The notes beneath the pieces were generated by a model. That model saw nothing but the letters and a program-made list of their open reading frames with translations. It ran no database searches and was not told the origin of the DNA. Of a stretch of DNA of 64,000 nucleotides, positions 7,272-16,257 are shown one piece after another; position 1 is the stretch's first letter; the number at the start of each line of letters is the position of its first letter. Both the position numbers and the translations under genes were made by a program. Origin of the DNA: Pseudomonadota bacterium (GTDB lineage: Bacteria > Pseudomonadota > Gammaproteobacteria > Steroidobacterales > Steroidobacteraceae); contig JAJZFQ010000043.1 in assembly GCA_021805275.1 (NCBI GenBank), positions 62,001 to 126,000 of the forward strand, given 5' to 3'.

Positions 7272-10004
7272 ATGAACTCGAAGGTCTACTACGCGGTGGC
7301 CGCCCTGCTGAGTGGCGTCTCACTCAGCGCCTTCGCCGCATCACCCGTTGTACAGTCTGCAACCGTCACCACCTCGACCGACCAGACTCCCGCGAGCGCA
7401 GCGCCTGCCTCGCGCCCACCCGAGAGCAACTCGCTCGGCGAAATCATCGTCACCGCGACCCGGCGGCGCGAGAACATGCAGGACGTCCCGATCGCCATGG
7501 AGGCGCTCACGTCACGGGCACTGAGTCAGATGAACGTCTCGACGTTCAACGAATTCATGAAATTTCTGCCGAACGTAACATCGGCGAACAATGGACCCGG
7601 CCAGAGCGAAGTATTCATGCGCGGACTGTCTGCCGGCTCGCAGGCCAGCCAGGGCAGCGGCTCGACCGGCCTCTGGCCGAACGTCGCCGTATACCTCGAC
7701 AACGAATCGGTGCAGATGCCGAACCGCAACCTCGACGTCTACGTTGCGGATTTGAACCGCATCGAGGTGCTCGAAGGTCCGCAGGGCACCCTCTTCGGCG
7801 CTGGCGCGGAGGCCGGCGTGATTCGCTACATCACGAACAAGCCGGTACTGGATCAGACGGAAGGCAACGTCAAGGCCGGCTACGGCATCACGGCTCACGG
7901 CGACCCGAACACCAACGTATCGGCGGTCCTGAACCTGCCGCTCATCCGCGGCAAGATGGCCGTGCGCGCGGTGATCTACGACGACAACCAGGGCGGATAC
8001 ATCGACAACGTGCCGGCTACCTTTGCGCGACGCAACACCGATATCGGCATTCACTATGCCCATTACCCGGCCGTCAACGGACAGTGCCCGGACGGACAGC
8101 CGAACAACGGCTGGTGCGTGCCGCCCAACAGCCCGACGATCAACAACTACGCCATCGCCGCCAACAACATCAACCCGGTGACCTACAAGGGCGCCCGGGT
8201 CGAGCTGCTGTACAAATTCAACGATGACTGGAACGCGCTGATCACCCAGTCGTATCAGAACATGGACTCGCAAGGAGTGTTCTACGATCAGCCGTACGGT
8301 GCGAACGGACAGGCGCTGGCGCCTCTTCAGGTCACGCTCTTCAACAATTCGTACGACAAGGATCGCTTCGAGAATACCGCCTGGACGATTCACGGCAAGG
8401 TCGGCGTCCTGCGCGCCGTTTACACCGGCGGCTACCTCGTCCGCAACGTCGAGCAGGTTGGCGACTACACCAACTATGCGCGCGGCGTCTACGCCGACTA
8501 CTATCAGTGCTACGGCCCCGGCACTGGCTACAACAACAATCTGTCGCCGACGTGCTTTTCGCCGAGTTCGACTTGGCACTCGACCGAGCGCAACACGAAC
8601 TTCCAGAACGAATTCCGCGTAAGCACGCCGCAATCATGGCGCCTGCGCGGCATCGTTGGCGTTTACTACGATGACCTGAAGCTCTACGACCAGACGGACT
8701 GGCGCTACCGTACGATCCCGACCTGCACCAGCAATGGGGCTCCCGGTACTGCCGGTAACAGCGGCTGCTTCGCGACGATCGGCACTATTCCCGGCACGAC
8801 CGTGCAGAATCCGGGACTCCAAACTCCGAACAGCTCGTTCTATCAGGATACGATGCGTGAAACGAAGCAATTGGCGTTCTATCTGTCTGTCGACTACGAC
8901 ATCATCCCGCACATATTGACCGCGACGGTCGGCACACGCCACTTCCGCTTCGACAATTCCTCAGTCGGCAGTGTGACCAGCAGCTTCGGCTGCTTCCAGG
9001 GCGGTACGCCGGCGGCCGGCTGCGCAGATTACCCGACGTATTCGTACAATCTGAACGCGCAGAATCTCCGCGACAGCGAATCCGGCTTTCGCAGCCGCGC
9101 CAACCTCACGTGGCACGTGACGCCGAACATCATGGTTTACTACACGTTCTCGCAGGGCTATCGGCCCGGCGGGTTCAACCAGAACGGCGGTACGCTGCAC
9201 GCCCCCGGACCGGATGGGGTCGACCAGTATGCCGTTCCGCGCTCGTACTCCTCGGACAGCCTGACGAACAACGAGATCGGCTGGAAAACCGTCCTGTTCC
9301 ACCACCGCCTGGAGTGGAACGGCGCGGTCTACCGCGAAGACTGGAAGAACGTGCAGATCTCCTTCTTCGACCCGGGTCTTGTCGGCAATATCTTCTATGA
9401 CACGAACGGACAGAACTTTGTCGTCAAGGGAATCGAGACGTCGCTCATCGCACGGCTGGCGCGCGGATTGACGCTGCAGGGCGCAGCCTCCTGGAACCGC
9501 AGCCAGCAGCTGAACTCTCCGGCGCTGATCGACAACAACCCTGCGAGCGCGAATTACGGCAAGCCGATCACCCAGGTGTGCGGCGGCGGCACCTGTACGC
9601 CGGTGACCAATCCGTTCGGCCCCGTGGGCTCACCGACAGCCGACTCACCACCGATGCAGTTCAGCCTGCGCCTGCGGTACCAGTTCCTGCCGATCGACGG
9701 GTACTATCCCTTCGTGCAGGTTGCGGCCACCCACCAGGATCACTCGTACACTCAGGCGGGCTCCAACCCGAGCTTCGCCCAGGCCGGCAGCATCAGCACG
9801 GCTCGTCTGCGCTTCGAGAACCCGTCGTACTCCACGTACGACGCTTCAGTCGGGGTCGACAAAGGCGACTGGTATGTGCACCTGTACGGACAGAATCTCG
9901 CCAATTCACATGCCAGCACATTCGTGAGCTCCGATCAGTTCATCATTGCTCAGACGCCGCTGCGACCGCGTGTAATCGGAATGGAGTGGGGGTACAGCTT
10001 CTGA
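7272..10004 (+). CDS. TonB-dependent outer-membrane receptor 1
   Basis: The 910-residue protein starts with a signal peptide (to about AFA, residue 23), then a plug-domain entry GEIIVTATRRRENMQDVP and plug motifs RIEVLEGPQGTLFGAGAEAG and YITNKP. The long beta-barrel ends with the aromatic terminus GYSF. These features identify an energy-coupled outer-membrane importer of the large oligotroph-type receptor family. The start at 7272 follows a GGGGG-containing site (ctgggggtctatacg). A second receptor of the same subfamily is at 31575-34235; both share PNVAVYLDN and GYGITAHGDPNTN. The imported compound is unknown; the locus suggests a choline- or betaine-containing substrate, or a lipid-derived one. 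Confidence 0.9.
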   Translation: MNSKVYYAVAALLSGVSLSAFAASPVVQSATVTTSTDQTPASAAPASRPPESNSLGEIIVTATRRRENMQDVPIAMEALTSRALSQMNVSTFNEFMKFLPNVTSANNGPGQSEVFMRGLSAGSQASQGSGSTGLWPNVAVYLDNESVQMPNRNLDVYVADLNRIEVLEGPQGTLFGAGAEAGVIRYITNKPVLDQTEGNVKAGYGITAHGDPNTNVSAVLNLPLIRGKMAVRAVIYDDNQGGYIDNVPATFARRNTDIGIHYAHYPAVNGQCPDGQPNNGWCVPPNSPTINNYAIAANNINPVTYKGARVELLYKFNDDWNALITQSYQNMDSQGVFYDQPYGANGQALAPLQVTLFNNSYDKDRFENTAWTIHGKVGVLRAVYTGGYLVRNVEQVGDYTNYARGVYADYYQCYGPGTGYNNNLSPTCFSPSSTWHSTERNTNFQNEFRVSTPQSWRLRGIVGVYYDDLKLYDQTDWRYRTIPTCTSNGAPGTAGNSGCFATIGTIPGTTVQNPGLQTPNSSFYQDTMRETKQLAFYLSVDYDIIPHILTATVGTRHFRFDNSSVGSVTSSFGCFQGGTPAAGCADYPTYSYNLNAQNLRDSESGFRSRANLTWHVTPNIMVYYTFSQGYRPGGFNQNGGTLHAPGPDGVDQYAVPRSYSSDSLTNNEIGWKTVLFHHRLEWNGAVYREDWKNVQISFFDPGLVGNIFYDTNGQNFVVKGIETSLIARLARGLTLQGAASWNRSQQLNSPALIDNNPASANYGKPITQVCGGGTCTPVTNPFGPVGSPTADSPPMQFSLRLRYQFLPIDGYYPFVQVAATHQDHSYTQAGSNPSFAQAGSISTARLRFENPSYSTYDASVGVDKGDWYVHLYGQNLANSHASTFVSSDQFIIAQTPLRPRVIGMEWGYSF

Positions 10005-10018
10005 TGTCTTGACGAAGC

Positions 10019-10046
10019 GCGAGCCGGCCGCATCCGGCCGGCTCGC
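10019..10046 (+). terminator. Hairpin terminator after TonB receptor 1
   Basis: A perfect 12-base-pair stem (gcgagccggccg / cggccggctcgc) with loop catc begins 14 bases after the receptor stop. The following gatctttcc is only moderately T-rich, so it may be a weak intrinsic terminator or 3' end-protecting hairpin. Confidence 0.65.
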
Positions 10047-10413
10047 GATCTTTCCGACATTCGCCCGTGCTGCCCGTTCAAAGGCCTCCGCGCCGCCCTC
10101 CCGACAGCACCCCGACCTAAAGCGCATGTGGCGCAAACATGCAAGGCTCCGTGGCTAGGACACCCAATGATTCGCCGCGAGCGCAATGCGGACATCCATG
10201 ATCCTCTCGGCAATCATCGGCAGTGAGCGCCGACAGGCGAATTCCTTTGGGAGAGCACCGCGAGCGGCCCTCCGTATCTGAGGTACCTCGGGTGGATTTG
10301 CGCAACGGGACTGCCATATTGAGGCGTGTTATCTGTTGCGCGCGACACGTCGATTGACACAGCATCGGATCGCCCGCCAGGCGCGTCAGGGAGCGCGCGA
10401 TCCGGAAGAGGGA
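10047..10413. other. Intergenic region between TonB receptor 1 and the IS256 element
   Basis: About 370 bases with no recognisable gene or RNA. Short frames on both strands show no domain. Confidence 0.4.
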
Positions 10414-10441
10414 GTGTCAGAAATTCTGTGTGTAACGGCAT
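10414..10441 (+). repeat. Left terminal inverted repeat of the IS256-family element
   Basis: It pairs imperfectly (20 of 28) with the reverse complement of 11793-11820. The tgtcag...ttctgtgtgt core is typical of IS256-group ends. Confidence 0.7.
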
Positions 10442-10454
10442 GGCGTTGTGATGA

Positions 10455-10496
10455 CCACCGCCCTGAGGGGGAGCATGCTCCCCCTCAGGGCGGTGG
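10455..10496. repeat. 42-bp perfect palindrome inside the IS, downstream of the transposase
   Basis: The sequence is an exact inverted repeat with no spacer, centred between 10475 and 10476 (arm ccaccgccctgagggggagca). It lies between the left IS end and the transposase stop codon. It could act as a bidirectional terminator or as a hairpin limiting read-through, although there is no T-run beside it. Confidence 0.9.
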
Positions 10497-10513
10497 CGAC
10501 TTCGGTTCCTATC

Positions 10514-11767
10514 CTATACCGGCACCTCGGTGAAGCGTTCGGCATAGAGGACGGCAAATTGGTTCATGGCCTCCTTCCAATCCCGGTTGGCGCGACTCCA
10601 GTCCGCGGTGATGTTACGCAGCGTGAGCCAGATCCGCTTCGTGGCGGCCTCGTCGGTGGGGAAGTGACCGCGGGTCTTGATGATCTTGCGCAGCCGCGCG
10701 TTCACGCTCTCGATCGCGTTGGTGTAGATCACTTTGCGCACCGCGGGCGGGAACGCGAAGAACGGAATCACCTGCGCCCAGGTCCGCCGCCATCCGGCCG
10801 CCACGCTCGGGTAGCGCTGGCCGTGGGGACCCGCCTCGAACTGCTGCCGGGTCGCCAGGGCGGCTTCCGCGCTCCCCGCGGTGTAGATCTGCCGCAGGGC
10901 CTTCGCCAGTTCCTTGCGATCCTTCCAGCCCGCGTAATCGAGGCTGGAGCGGAACAAGTGCACGATGCACGTCTGCGGCGTGGTAGCCGGCAAAGCCGCC
11001 CCGAGGGCTTATTCCATGCCCTTCAGTCCATCGCTCACGGCAATCAGGATGTCCTGCACGCCGCGGGTCTTCAGTTCGTTGAAGACTCGCACCCAGAACT
11101 TCGCCGCTTCGGTGTTCTCGATCCAGATCCCCGGAATATCCCGGGTGCCGTCGCGCATCACCCCGAGGGCCAGGTACACGGCCTTGTTGCGCACCACGGC
11201 ATCCTCACAGATCTTCACCCGCAGGGCGTCGAAAAATACTACCGGGTACATCGTCTCCAGGCGGCGCGACTGCCGCGCCGCCACTTCCTCCATGACCTCA
11301 TCGGTCACCGAACTGATGAACTCCGGGGAGACCTCTGTGCCGTGCTGCTCGCGCAAAAAGGCTTGGATTTCCCGCGCCGTCATGCCGCGGGCGTACATGG
11401 CAATGATCTTGTCGTCAAAGCCGGTGAATCGCCGCTCGTGCTTGGGGATCAGGATCGGTTGAAAGGTGCCGGATCGGTCGCGCGGGATATCGATCCGAAC
11501 CGGTCCGTCCTCGGTCAGCAGCGTCTTGCCGCTGCTGCCGTTACGGTGGTTGGCCGCCTCCTCGGAGGGCTCCTCATGAGCCAGGTGATACCCCAGCTCC
11601 GCCCGCAGGGCTCGCTCAATCAAGGCCTTCTTCAGCTGCCCAGAAAGCGTCTCAATCGCCTCTGCAGTCATCGGACCCTGAACCAGCTGGTCCACGATCG
11701 CCTGCGCTCCCTCAGGCAGCGGCGCCAATGCTCGGGCTATCGATCTCTTCGTCGTCTTGCGTCGCAT
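10514..11767 (-). pseudogene. IS256-family transposase with one in-frame stop
   Basis: Reading from ATG 11767, 252 codons run to a TAA at 11009-11011. The same frame then continues for 164 more codons to TAG 10514-10516. The first part holds two likely catalytic Asp residues (YPVVFFDALRVK and LIAVSDGLKGM). The Glu (TNAIESVNARLRK) is only in the second part, so the truncated product could not be active. The join reads GMEstopALGAALPATTPQTC. Homologues read straight through here, so a single base change (GAA or CAA to TAA) explains it. The protein would otherwise be of full family length, about 417 residues. Confidence 0.9.
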
Positions 11768-11792
11768 ACATGTCCTTCTTTGCTGACATGCT

Positions 11793-11820
11793 ATGCCTCA
11801 GCACACAAAAATCCAGACAG
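11793..11820 (-). repeat. Right terminal inverted repeat of the IS256-family element
   Basis: This is the partner of 10414-10441 and lies 26 bases upstream of the transposase start. It is only 51 bases from the start of the downstream hydrolase copy, so an outward-acting promoter in this end could drive that gene. Confidence 0.65.
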
Positions 11821-11871
11821 GCGCGAAACTACATCCGCATGTACTCAAACACATACATGGGAGATTCGACG

Positions 11872-13326
11872 ATGAACCCCGTGAGTTACTCAAACTGCCT
11901 CGTGTTGCGGCCAGCGAGCACGCGAGACATGTTAGAAGGCGGTTACGCAAATGCGAAATTTAAGCGTTTGCGCGCAACGCGGAGTAGCGGAATCCGCGCA
12001 GCCGAGCAGTGGCGACGAGTGCCGCTGCCCGTGTTAATCGCGCTGGCGCTCTTATGGCGCGGCGTGACACCAGCCCGCGCTGAACAGCCGCCGAGCGTCT
12101 ATGGCCCAGACGCCCCAGCGCTGGCGAGACTTGGGCCGCATGCAGTCGGTGTTGTGACGATTACGCTGATTGAGCACGCGCAAACGGATGTTCTCGCCTA
12201 CAATCCGAAAACGCATAGCGCGCCGAAGCGTAATAGGTCCCTGATCGTGGATATCTGGTACCCGGCGCATCCGAAGCTTGGGGCGAAGCGGGCGGTGTAT
12301 TCGGGTGCCTTTCGGTCTGAGCCTCCGGCGCCTCCAGCCCACTTTACGATTCAGGGTATCGCAGTACGCGGCGCTCCGTTCTCTGGGGGGCCGTATCCGT
12401 TGGTCATTGTCTCGCATGGCTACAGCGAGAATGCCCCAGCGGCTTTGAGCTGGATCACTGAAAATCTGGCGTCAAAGGGCTACGTCGTTGCCGCCATTAA
12501 CCATGATGATCCATCGGTCTCTGAATTTGCCGGGCCTGTTCTGAGACGGCCACTCGATATCGCCTTTGTTGCGAAGACTCTGCAGAGAGCACTCGCAGAC
12601 AAGCATTGGATCGATCCAAACCGGACAGCGCTGATCGGTTATTCCATGGGCGGCTATGGCGTATTGACTGCCGCAGGAGCGATACTCGATCCGCATAGCC
12701 CAATGGCGAAAGCAGTCCCGGGCAACCTGCTGTTGCCCTACTGTCGAGGTGGCGCACTGCAGCGATCAATTGAGGTGGCGCACCTGCGGGCTGTGGTCGC
12801 AATTTCTCCAGCAGGCGGACGGCCTTGGAACGCTTGGGGTGCACACGGGTTGTCCGGGATTCATGTTCCGTTGCTGATCATCAATGGCAATCGGGATCGG
12901 ACCGTCGGCTACCGACGAGCCGGAGTGCGCGTGTTTGAGAAGGCTGTGCACGCGCCACGCTATCTTCTCACCTTCGAAGAAGCCGGCCATGACATCGGCC
13001 TTGATCCGCCGCCACGGCAGATGCAAAATTCGCTGTGGGACATCTCGTGGTTTCAGGACCCTGTCTGGGACACGAGGCGCGTCAATGCGATCAATACACA
13101 CTTCATCACTGCATTTCTTGATCTATATGTAAAGAAGGAAAAGTCCTTCGCGGCGTACCTGGACGTACGCGTGACGCACGCCGGGCGCGGAGTCTGGCCG
13201 CATGACCACGCACGCTTTGGATCTTACAGCCCTGGAACCGGCGACATCACGATTTGGAAGGGCTTTCAAAGGTCATTTGCTGTCGGCCTCACGTTACAGA
13301 AGGCAGCTGCCGCGCCAGTGCGCTGA
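11872..13326 (+). CDS. Secreted PAF-acetylhydrolase/dienelactone-hydrolase-like protein, copy 2
   Basis: This is a 484-residue paralogue of the protein at 1944-3377. It keeps the same catalytic elements (VIVSHGYSENAPAA, GYSMGG, NGNRDRTVGY, EEAGHDIGLD) and the same C-terminal HAGRGVWPHDHARF region. A hydrophobic stretch (LPVLIALALLWRGVTPARA) about 45-65 residues from the start looks like an export signal with a long n-region. The start at ATG 11872 follows GGGAG at 11859-11863. The frame is open further upstream into the IS end, but that part is not conserved with copy 1. Codon choice looks less G+C-rich by eye than in copy 1, which hints at independent acquisition rather than recent tandem duplication. 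It stands alone between IS256 and IS remnants. Confidence 0.75.
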   Translation: MNPVSYSNCLVLRPASTRDMLEGGYANAKFKRLRATRSSGIRAAEQWRRVPLPVLIALALLWRGVTPARAEQPPSVYGPDAPALARLGPHAVGVVTITLIEHAQTDVLAYNPKTHSAPKRNRSLIVDIWYPAHPKLGAKRAVYSGAFRSEPPAPPAHFTIQGIAVRGAPFSGGPYPLVIVSHGYSENAPAALSWITENLASKGYVVAAINHDDPSVSEFAGPVLRRPLDIAFVAKTLQRALADKHWIDPNRTALIGYSMGGYGVLTAAGAILDPHSPMAKAVPGNLLLPYCRGGALQRSIEVAHLRAVVAISPAGGRPWNAWGAHGLSGIHVPLLIINGNRDRTVGYRRAGVRVFEKAVHAPRYLLTFEEAGHDIGLDPPPRQMQNSLWDISWFQDPVWDTRRVNAINTHFITAFLDLYVKKEKSFAAYLDVRVTHAGRGVWPHDHARFGSYSPGTGDITIWKGFQRSFAVGLTLQKAAAAPVR

Positions 13327-14019
13327 GTTGACGTGCAACTTCGTGGTACCTCAACTGAAACCTTGAACCGGCCTCATGATGACCGTTTCGGCTTTTTGGG
13401 ACCGCCTCTGCCCTACCAGATCGCGAGTTAGGCACTCCGATGCGAGGAGGACGTTGAAACAAGCGACTACAGCCTGCGCGGGGACGCCGACCGCACTCGT
13501 GTCGGAGACCTCGGCATATTCCGTAGATCGGCATTGCGGTCCATCTGCTGCATTTGGCATATCAAATCCCCGGAGACATTGCATCGGGCCCGCCCCATTT
13601 TTAACCTGCGTGCTGCCGCGCCTCGTCGCCGCCACGAACGGCCAAGTCGTCGACCTTTTGCCGCTCGATTATCCCACCACACTCGCGGTCGGCTGGTCCG
13701 GCCCCCGCCACTCTGCCGCTCACGCCGCCAGCCTGTCCACGCGGGTACGTACATGAACGTCCCCACTTTGCCAAGCGGTCAGCTGGTTCTGGCGAAGAGG
13801 TAAGGATTGCACCCGTACATCCGGACTTTTGGTGTGAGCATCGCTCAATGTCCCTGATGGGTTTCGCCAGCCGGCACCTCGATCGCTTACGCGCACTTAC
13901 AGTGCCTCGTCCCACGTGGGCTTTGCCGGCTGCGGTCTGACCTGCCTCGCCGTCACTCGCTTGATCGCCTGAGCAATCTGAGGTTCAGTCTGCCGTTTCC
14001 GATTGGGTCTGGCGGAGTC
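13327..14019. other. Degenerate region between hydrolase copy 2 and IS remnants
   Basis: About 690 bases with no intact gene. A minus-strand segment near 13910-14020 reads NRKRQTEPQIAQAIKRV in one frame before a stop and looks like eroded coding sequence adjoining the IS110 remnant. The rest yields only short frames without domains. Confidence 0.4.
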
Positions 14020-14520
14020 GATTCCCGATTCGCGTTACGCGGTCACAGGCACGGACACGTGCTGCGGGTCGTGCTGGCGAGCTTTCGCCAACAGCGCTCA
14101 GGCGATGCGCGCGGTCTTGTTCGCCATCGCTACCGCTGCGACATTCGCATTACGTCGCTCGAGCAGCCTGGACCCATCGGTCCATAGGGGCCTTGCGGCG
14201 CTGAGCTGCCCACAGCACTGCGCTGGCCCCGTGGATCAGCAGCGTGCGCAGATAGATATCGCCTCGTTTGCTGATGCCCAGCAGCACGGTCTTGCCGCCG
14301 CTGGACTCTTGCTTCGGTACCAAACCGAGCCAAGCGGCAATCTGTCCCAAGCGGGCGTATTTGCGCGCCGGCGGCTCGCTCGTCCCGGCTCGCACCGCGG
14401 CTCGGATCGGGGGGTTGTCTTCTTGCAGTAGTTTCATCAGTCGCCTCACGTGCTGGTCTGTAGTCACGCTCTCCCTCGATATCTCGGGGCGCAGCCTAAA
14501 CAAGACCGCCGTGAGGGGGT
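14020..14520 (-). pseudogene. IS110-family transposase remnant (C-terminal part)
   Basis: The minus strand encodes RLGQIAAWLGLVPKQESSGG, then a segment containing VLLGISKRGDIYLRTLLIHGA, the signature of the C-terminal (transposase_20/IS116) domain of IS110 elements. After about 14150 the family sequence continues in another frame (NVAAVAMANKTARIA, then a stop and ALLAKARQ), so there is at least one frameshift and one nonsense codon. The N-terminal DEDD catalytic half is missing. The copy is dead. Its 5' side abuts the oppositely oriented ISL3 remnant. Confidence 0.8.
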
Positions 14521-14575
14521 CGGACCCAAAAAATCTAATTGTCGCCGCCACCGCAGCCGGCTCCGCCGACGTCAA

Positions 14576-15170
14576 TTACCCGACGTCAACGTCAGCGACC
14601 TGCATCGGCAGCGGCCGATCTGGTTCGGCGGGGCGGATCGCTCCGAGCAGAGCATGGACGAGTTCTACCGGTTTCTCGGGGAAAAGAAGGCCCGCAGGGT
14701 GCGCCTTCATCAAGGGCCAGAAGTACGCTTTGCTCGCCCATCCCCACAACCTCGAGGGTCCGGCGCGCAAGAACCTCAAGCGGCTGCTCGCAGCCAACAG
14801 ACGGCTCAACACCGCATATCTGCTGAAGGACTCTTTCGGGCAGATGTGGGACTATCGCAGCGAGGCGTGGGCACGGAAGTTCCTCGAGAACCAGAGGGCG
14901 CAGCTGAAATGGCAACGCCTCAAGTCCTACGAGAAGTTCGCCGAGATGATCGATCGGCACTGGACCGGTATCGCCGCCTACTGCGATCCACGCAACAAGG
15001 TCTCTCTCGGGTTCGTCGAGGGACTGAACAACAAGATCCGTGTCATCCAGAGGCGAGCCTACGGTCTGCACGACGAGGAGTACCTCAAGCTGAAGGTCCT
15101 GACCTGCTTGCTTCCGGAGGTCTGATCAAAAATTGAGCAGAACTTACCCACTCGATTTCACGAAGAGAGC
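14576..15170 (+). pseudogene. ISL3-family transposase remnant with internal deletion
   Basis: The plus strand first encodes PIWFGGADRSEQSMDEFYRF in one frame, then from about 14700 shifts to a frame reading FIKGQKYALLAHPHNLEG and on to KWQRLKSYEKFAEMIDRHW, NKVSLGFVEGLNNKIRVIQR and a normal ISL3 terminus LTCLLPEV at 15125. In family members about 45-50 residues lie between these two parts, so a deletion with a frameshift has removed the middle of the catalytic domain. The N-terminal half is also absent. The bases at 15150-15170 (cccactcgatttcacgaagag and following) resemble the right terminal repeat of proteobacterial ISL3 elements. Confidence 0.8.
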
Positions 15171-15308
15171 CTTTTGTCGAAGTCGCGGCCTCGATCTGGC
15201 TCATTGGGAGTTACCACACAACCAAGAACCAGACCGAAGCGATGTCACCGCGCCTTCGGCAGGCACTTCGCACGCTGCGAGCTTTCGCCCCGCTTTCGAC
15301 GACCCTGT

Positions 15309-16199
15309 TCAGTCCTGCGAGTCACCGGTCGCGCCGCCGGCCAACGACACCCTGGCGGCCAGGGTGTCTCCAATGAACAGCTTGTACAAACCGACGGCGA
15401 GGCTCGCCCCTATCAGCGGACCGAGGACGGGAACCCACCAGTACCCGTGGGGTCCCGGAAACGCGTTAGAGCCCCAGCCCATCAGCCAGCAGAATAGTCT
15501 CGGTCCGAAATCACGCGCCGGATTGATCGCGTAGCCTGAACCGGTCCCAAAGGACATCCCGATCGCCGCGACCGCCATGCCAACCATGAACGGTGCGAGA
15601 TTGCTCTTCACCGCCAAGTTGCGCGCATCGATGATTGCCTGCACAAACAGAAGCAGGAAGCACGTCGCAATCACCTGATCCATGAGCGGCCCGAACATGC
15701 TCGCTCCGTAGTAGCGCGCCGGGAAGGTCGCAAAAATACTGAAGGTCGTCATGCCCCCGGGCTGCGCACGCGATACCACGGCATGCGCAGCGTTCCACAT
15801 ATTGATCGCCGGATAATAGTCGGCGTACGCAACTGCGGCACCGCCGAATGCCCCGGCAATCTGCGCGACCCAATACGGCAAAACCTTCTTCCAGGGAAAA
15901 TCGCCTCGCACCGCAAATGCGAATGTCACCGCCGGATTCAGGTGTGCGCCGGTAACCCCGCCGGCAACGTACACGGCCATCGCCACCGCCATCGCCCAAC
16001 CCCAGGTGATCAGCAACCACCCGCCGGCCCCGGCGAATATGGTCGTTGTGCGACCGGATTGCGTCAGGCCGACGACCGCCACGGCCACCACTCCTGCGCC
16101 GAACGCGAGAAGCACGACGGTGCCGAGGAACTCAGCGAGCAGCTCGCTCCAGATGCTCCGCGCGCGCCACCCCGTTTTGACCCCCATTTTTACAGCCAT
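15309..16199 (-). CDS. glpF: Glycerol facilitator, aquaglyceroporin
   Basis: The 296-residue membrane protein has the two hemi-pore motifs of the MIP family (NPAVTFA and NPARDFG). The Asp after the second motif is characteristic of glycerol-conducting GlpF rather than water-only aquaporins. The start at ATG 16199 has GGAG about nine bases upstream; the open frame continues further 5' but overlaps glpK without family similarity. It lies 58 bases downstream of glpK and is transcribed with it. It would bring glycerol across the inner membrane for phosphorylation by GlpK. Confidence 0.92.
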   Translation of the reverse strand: MAVKMGVKTGWRARSIWSELLAEFLGTVVLLAFGAGVVAVAVVGLTQSGRTTTIFAGAGGWLLITWGWAMAVAMAVYVAGGVTGAHLNPAVTFAFAVRGDFPWKKVLPYWVAQIAGAFGGAAVAYADYYPAINMWNAAHAVVSRAQPGGMTTFSIFATFPARYYGASMFGPLMDQVIATCFLLLFVQAIIDARNLAVKSNLAPFMVGMAVAAIGMSFGTGSGYAINPARDFGPRLFCWLMGWGSNAFPGPHGYWWVPVLGPLIGASLAVGLYKLFIGDTLAARVSLAGGATGDSQD

Positions 16200-16257
16200 G
16201 CAGCCGGTCTCCGTCGTTTTGTATCGGATGCTTCGCCCTGCGATCGCCCGGGGCGGA

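Larger units (their letters stand above)
10414..11820 (-). mobile_element. IS256-family insertion sequence (about 1.4 kb)
   Basis: The element is bounded by imperfect inverted repeats: left at 10414-10441 (starts gtgtcagaaattctgtgtgt) and right at 11793-11820 (read inward ctgtctggatttttgtgtg), matching at 20 of 28 positions. It encodes an IS256-type transposase on the minus strand, which contains a premature stop. No 8-9 base target duplication is visible in the flanks (aagaggga on the left, gcgcgaaa on the right). This suggests rearrangement after insertion, an old insertion, or slightly misplaced ends. Confidence 0.8.

Noticed and set aside
7226..8227. 333-codon plus frame overlapping the start of TonB receptor 1
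   Set aside because: Out-of-frame shadow of the receptor gene with low-complexity Arg/Gln composition; the receptor frame has signal peptide and plug motifs.
10448..11875. Plus-strand open frame (475 codons) opposite the IS256 transposase
   Set aside because: It is antisense to the transposase and crosses the terminal repeat; no domain is recognisable.
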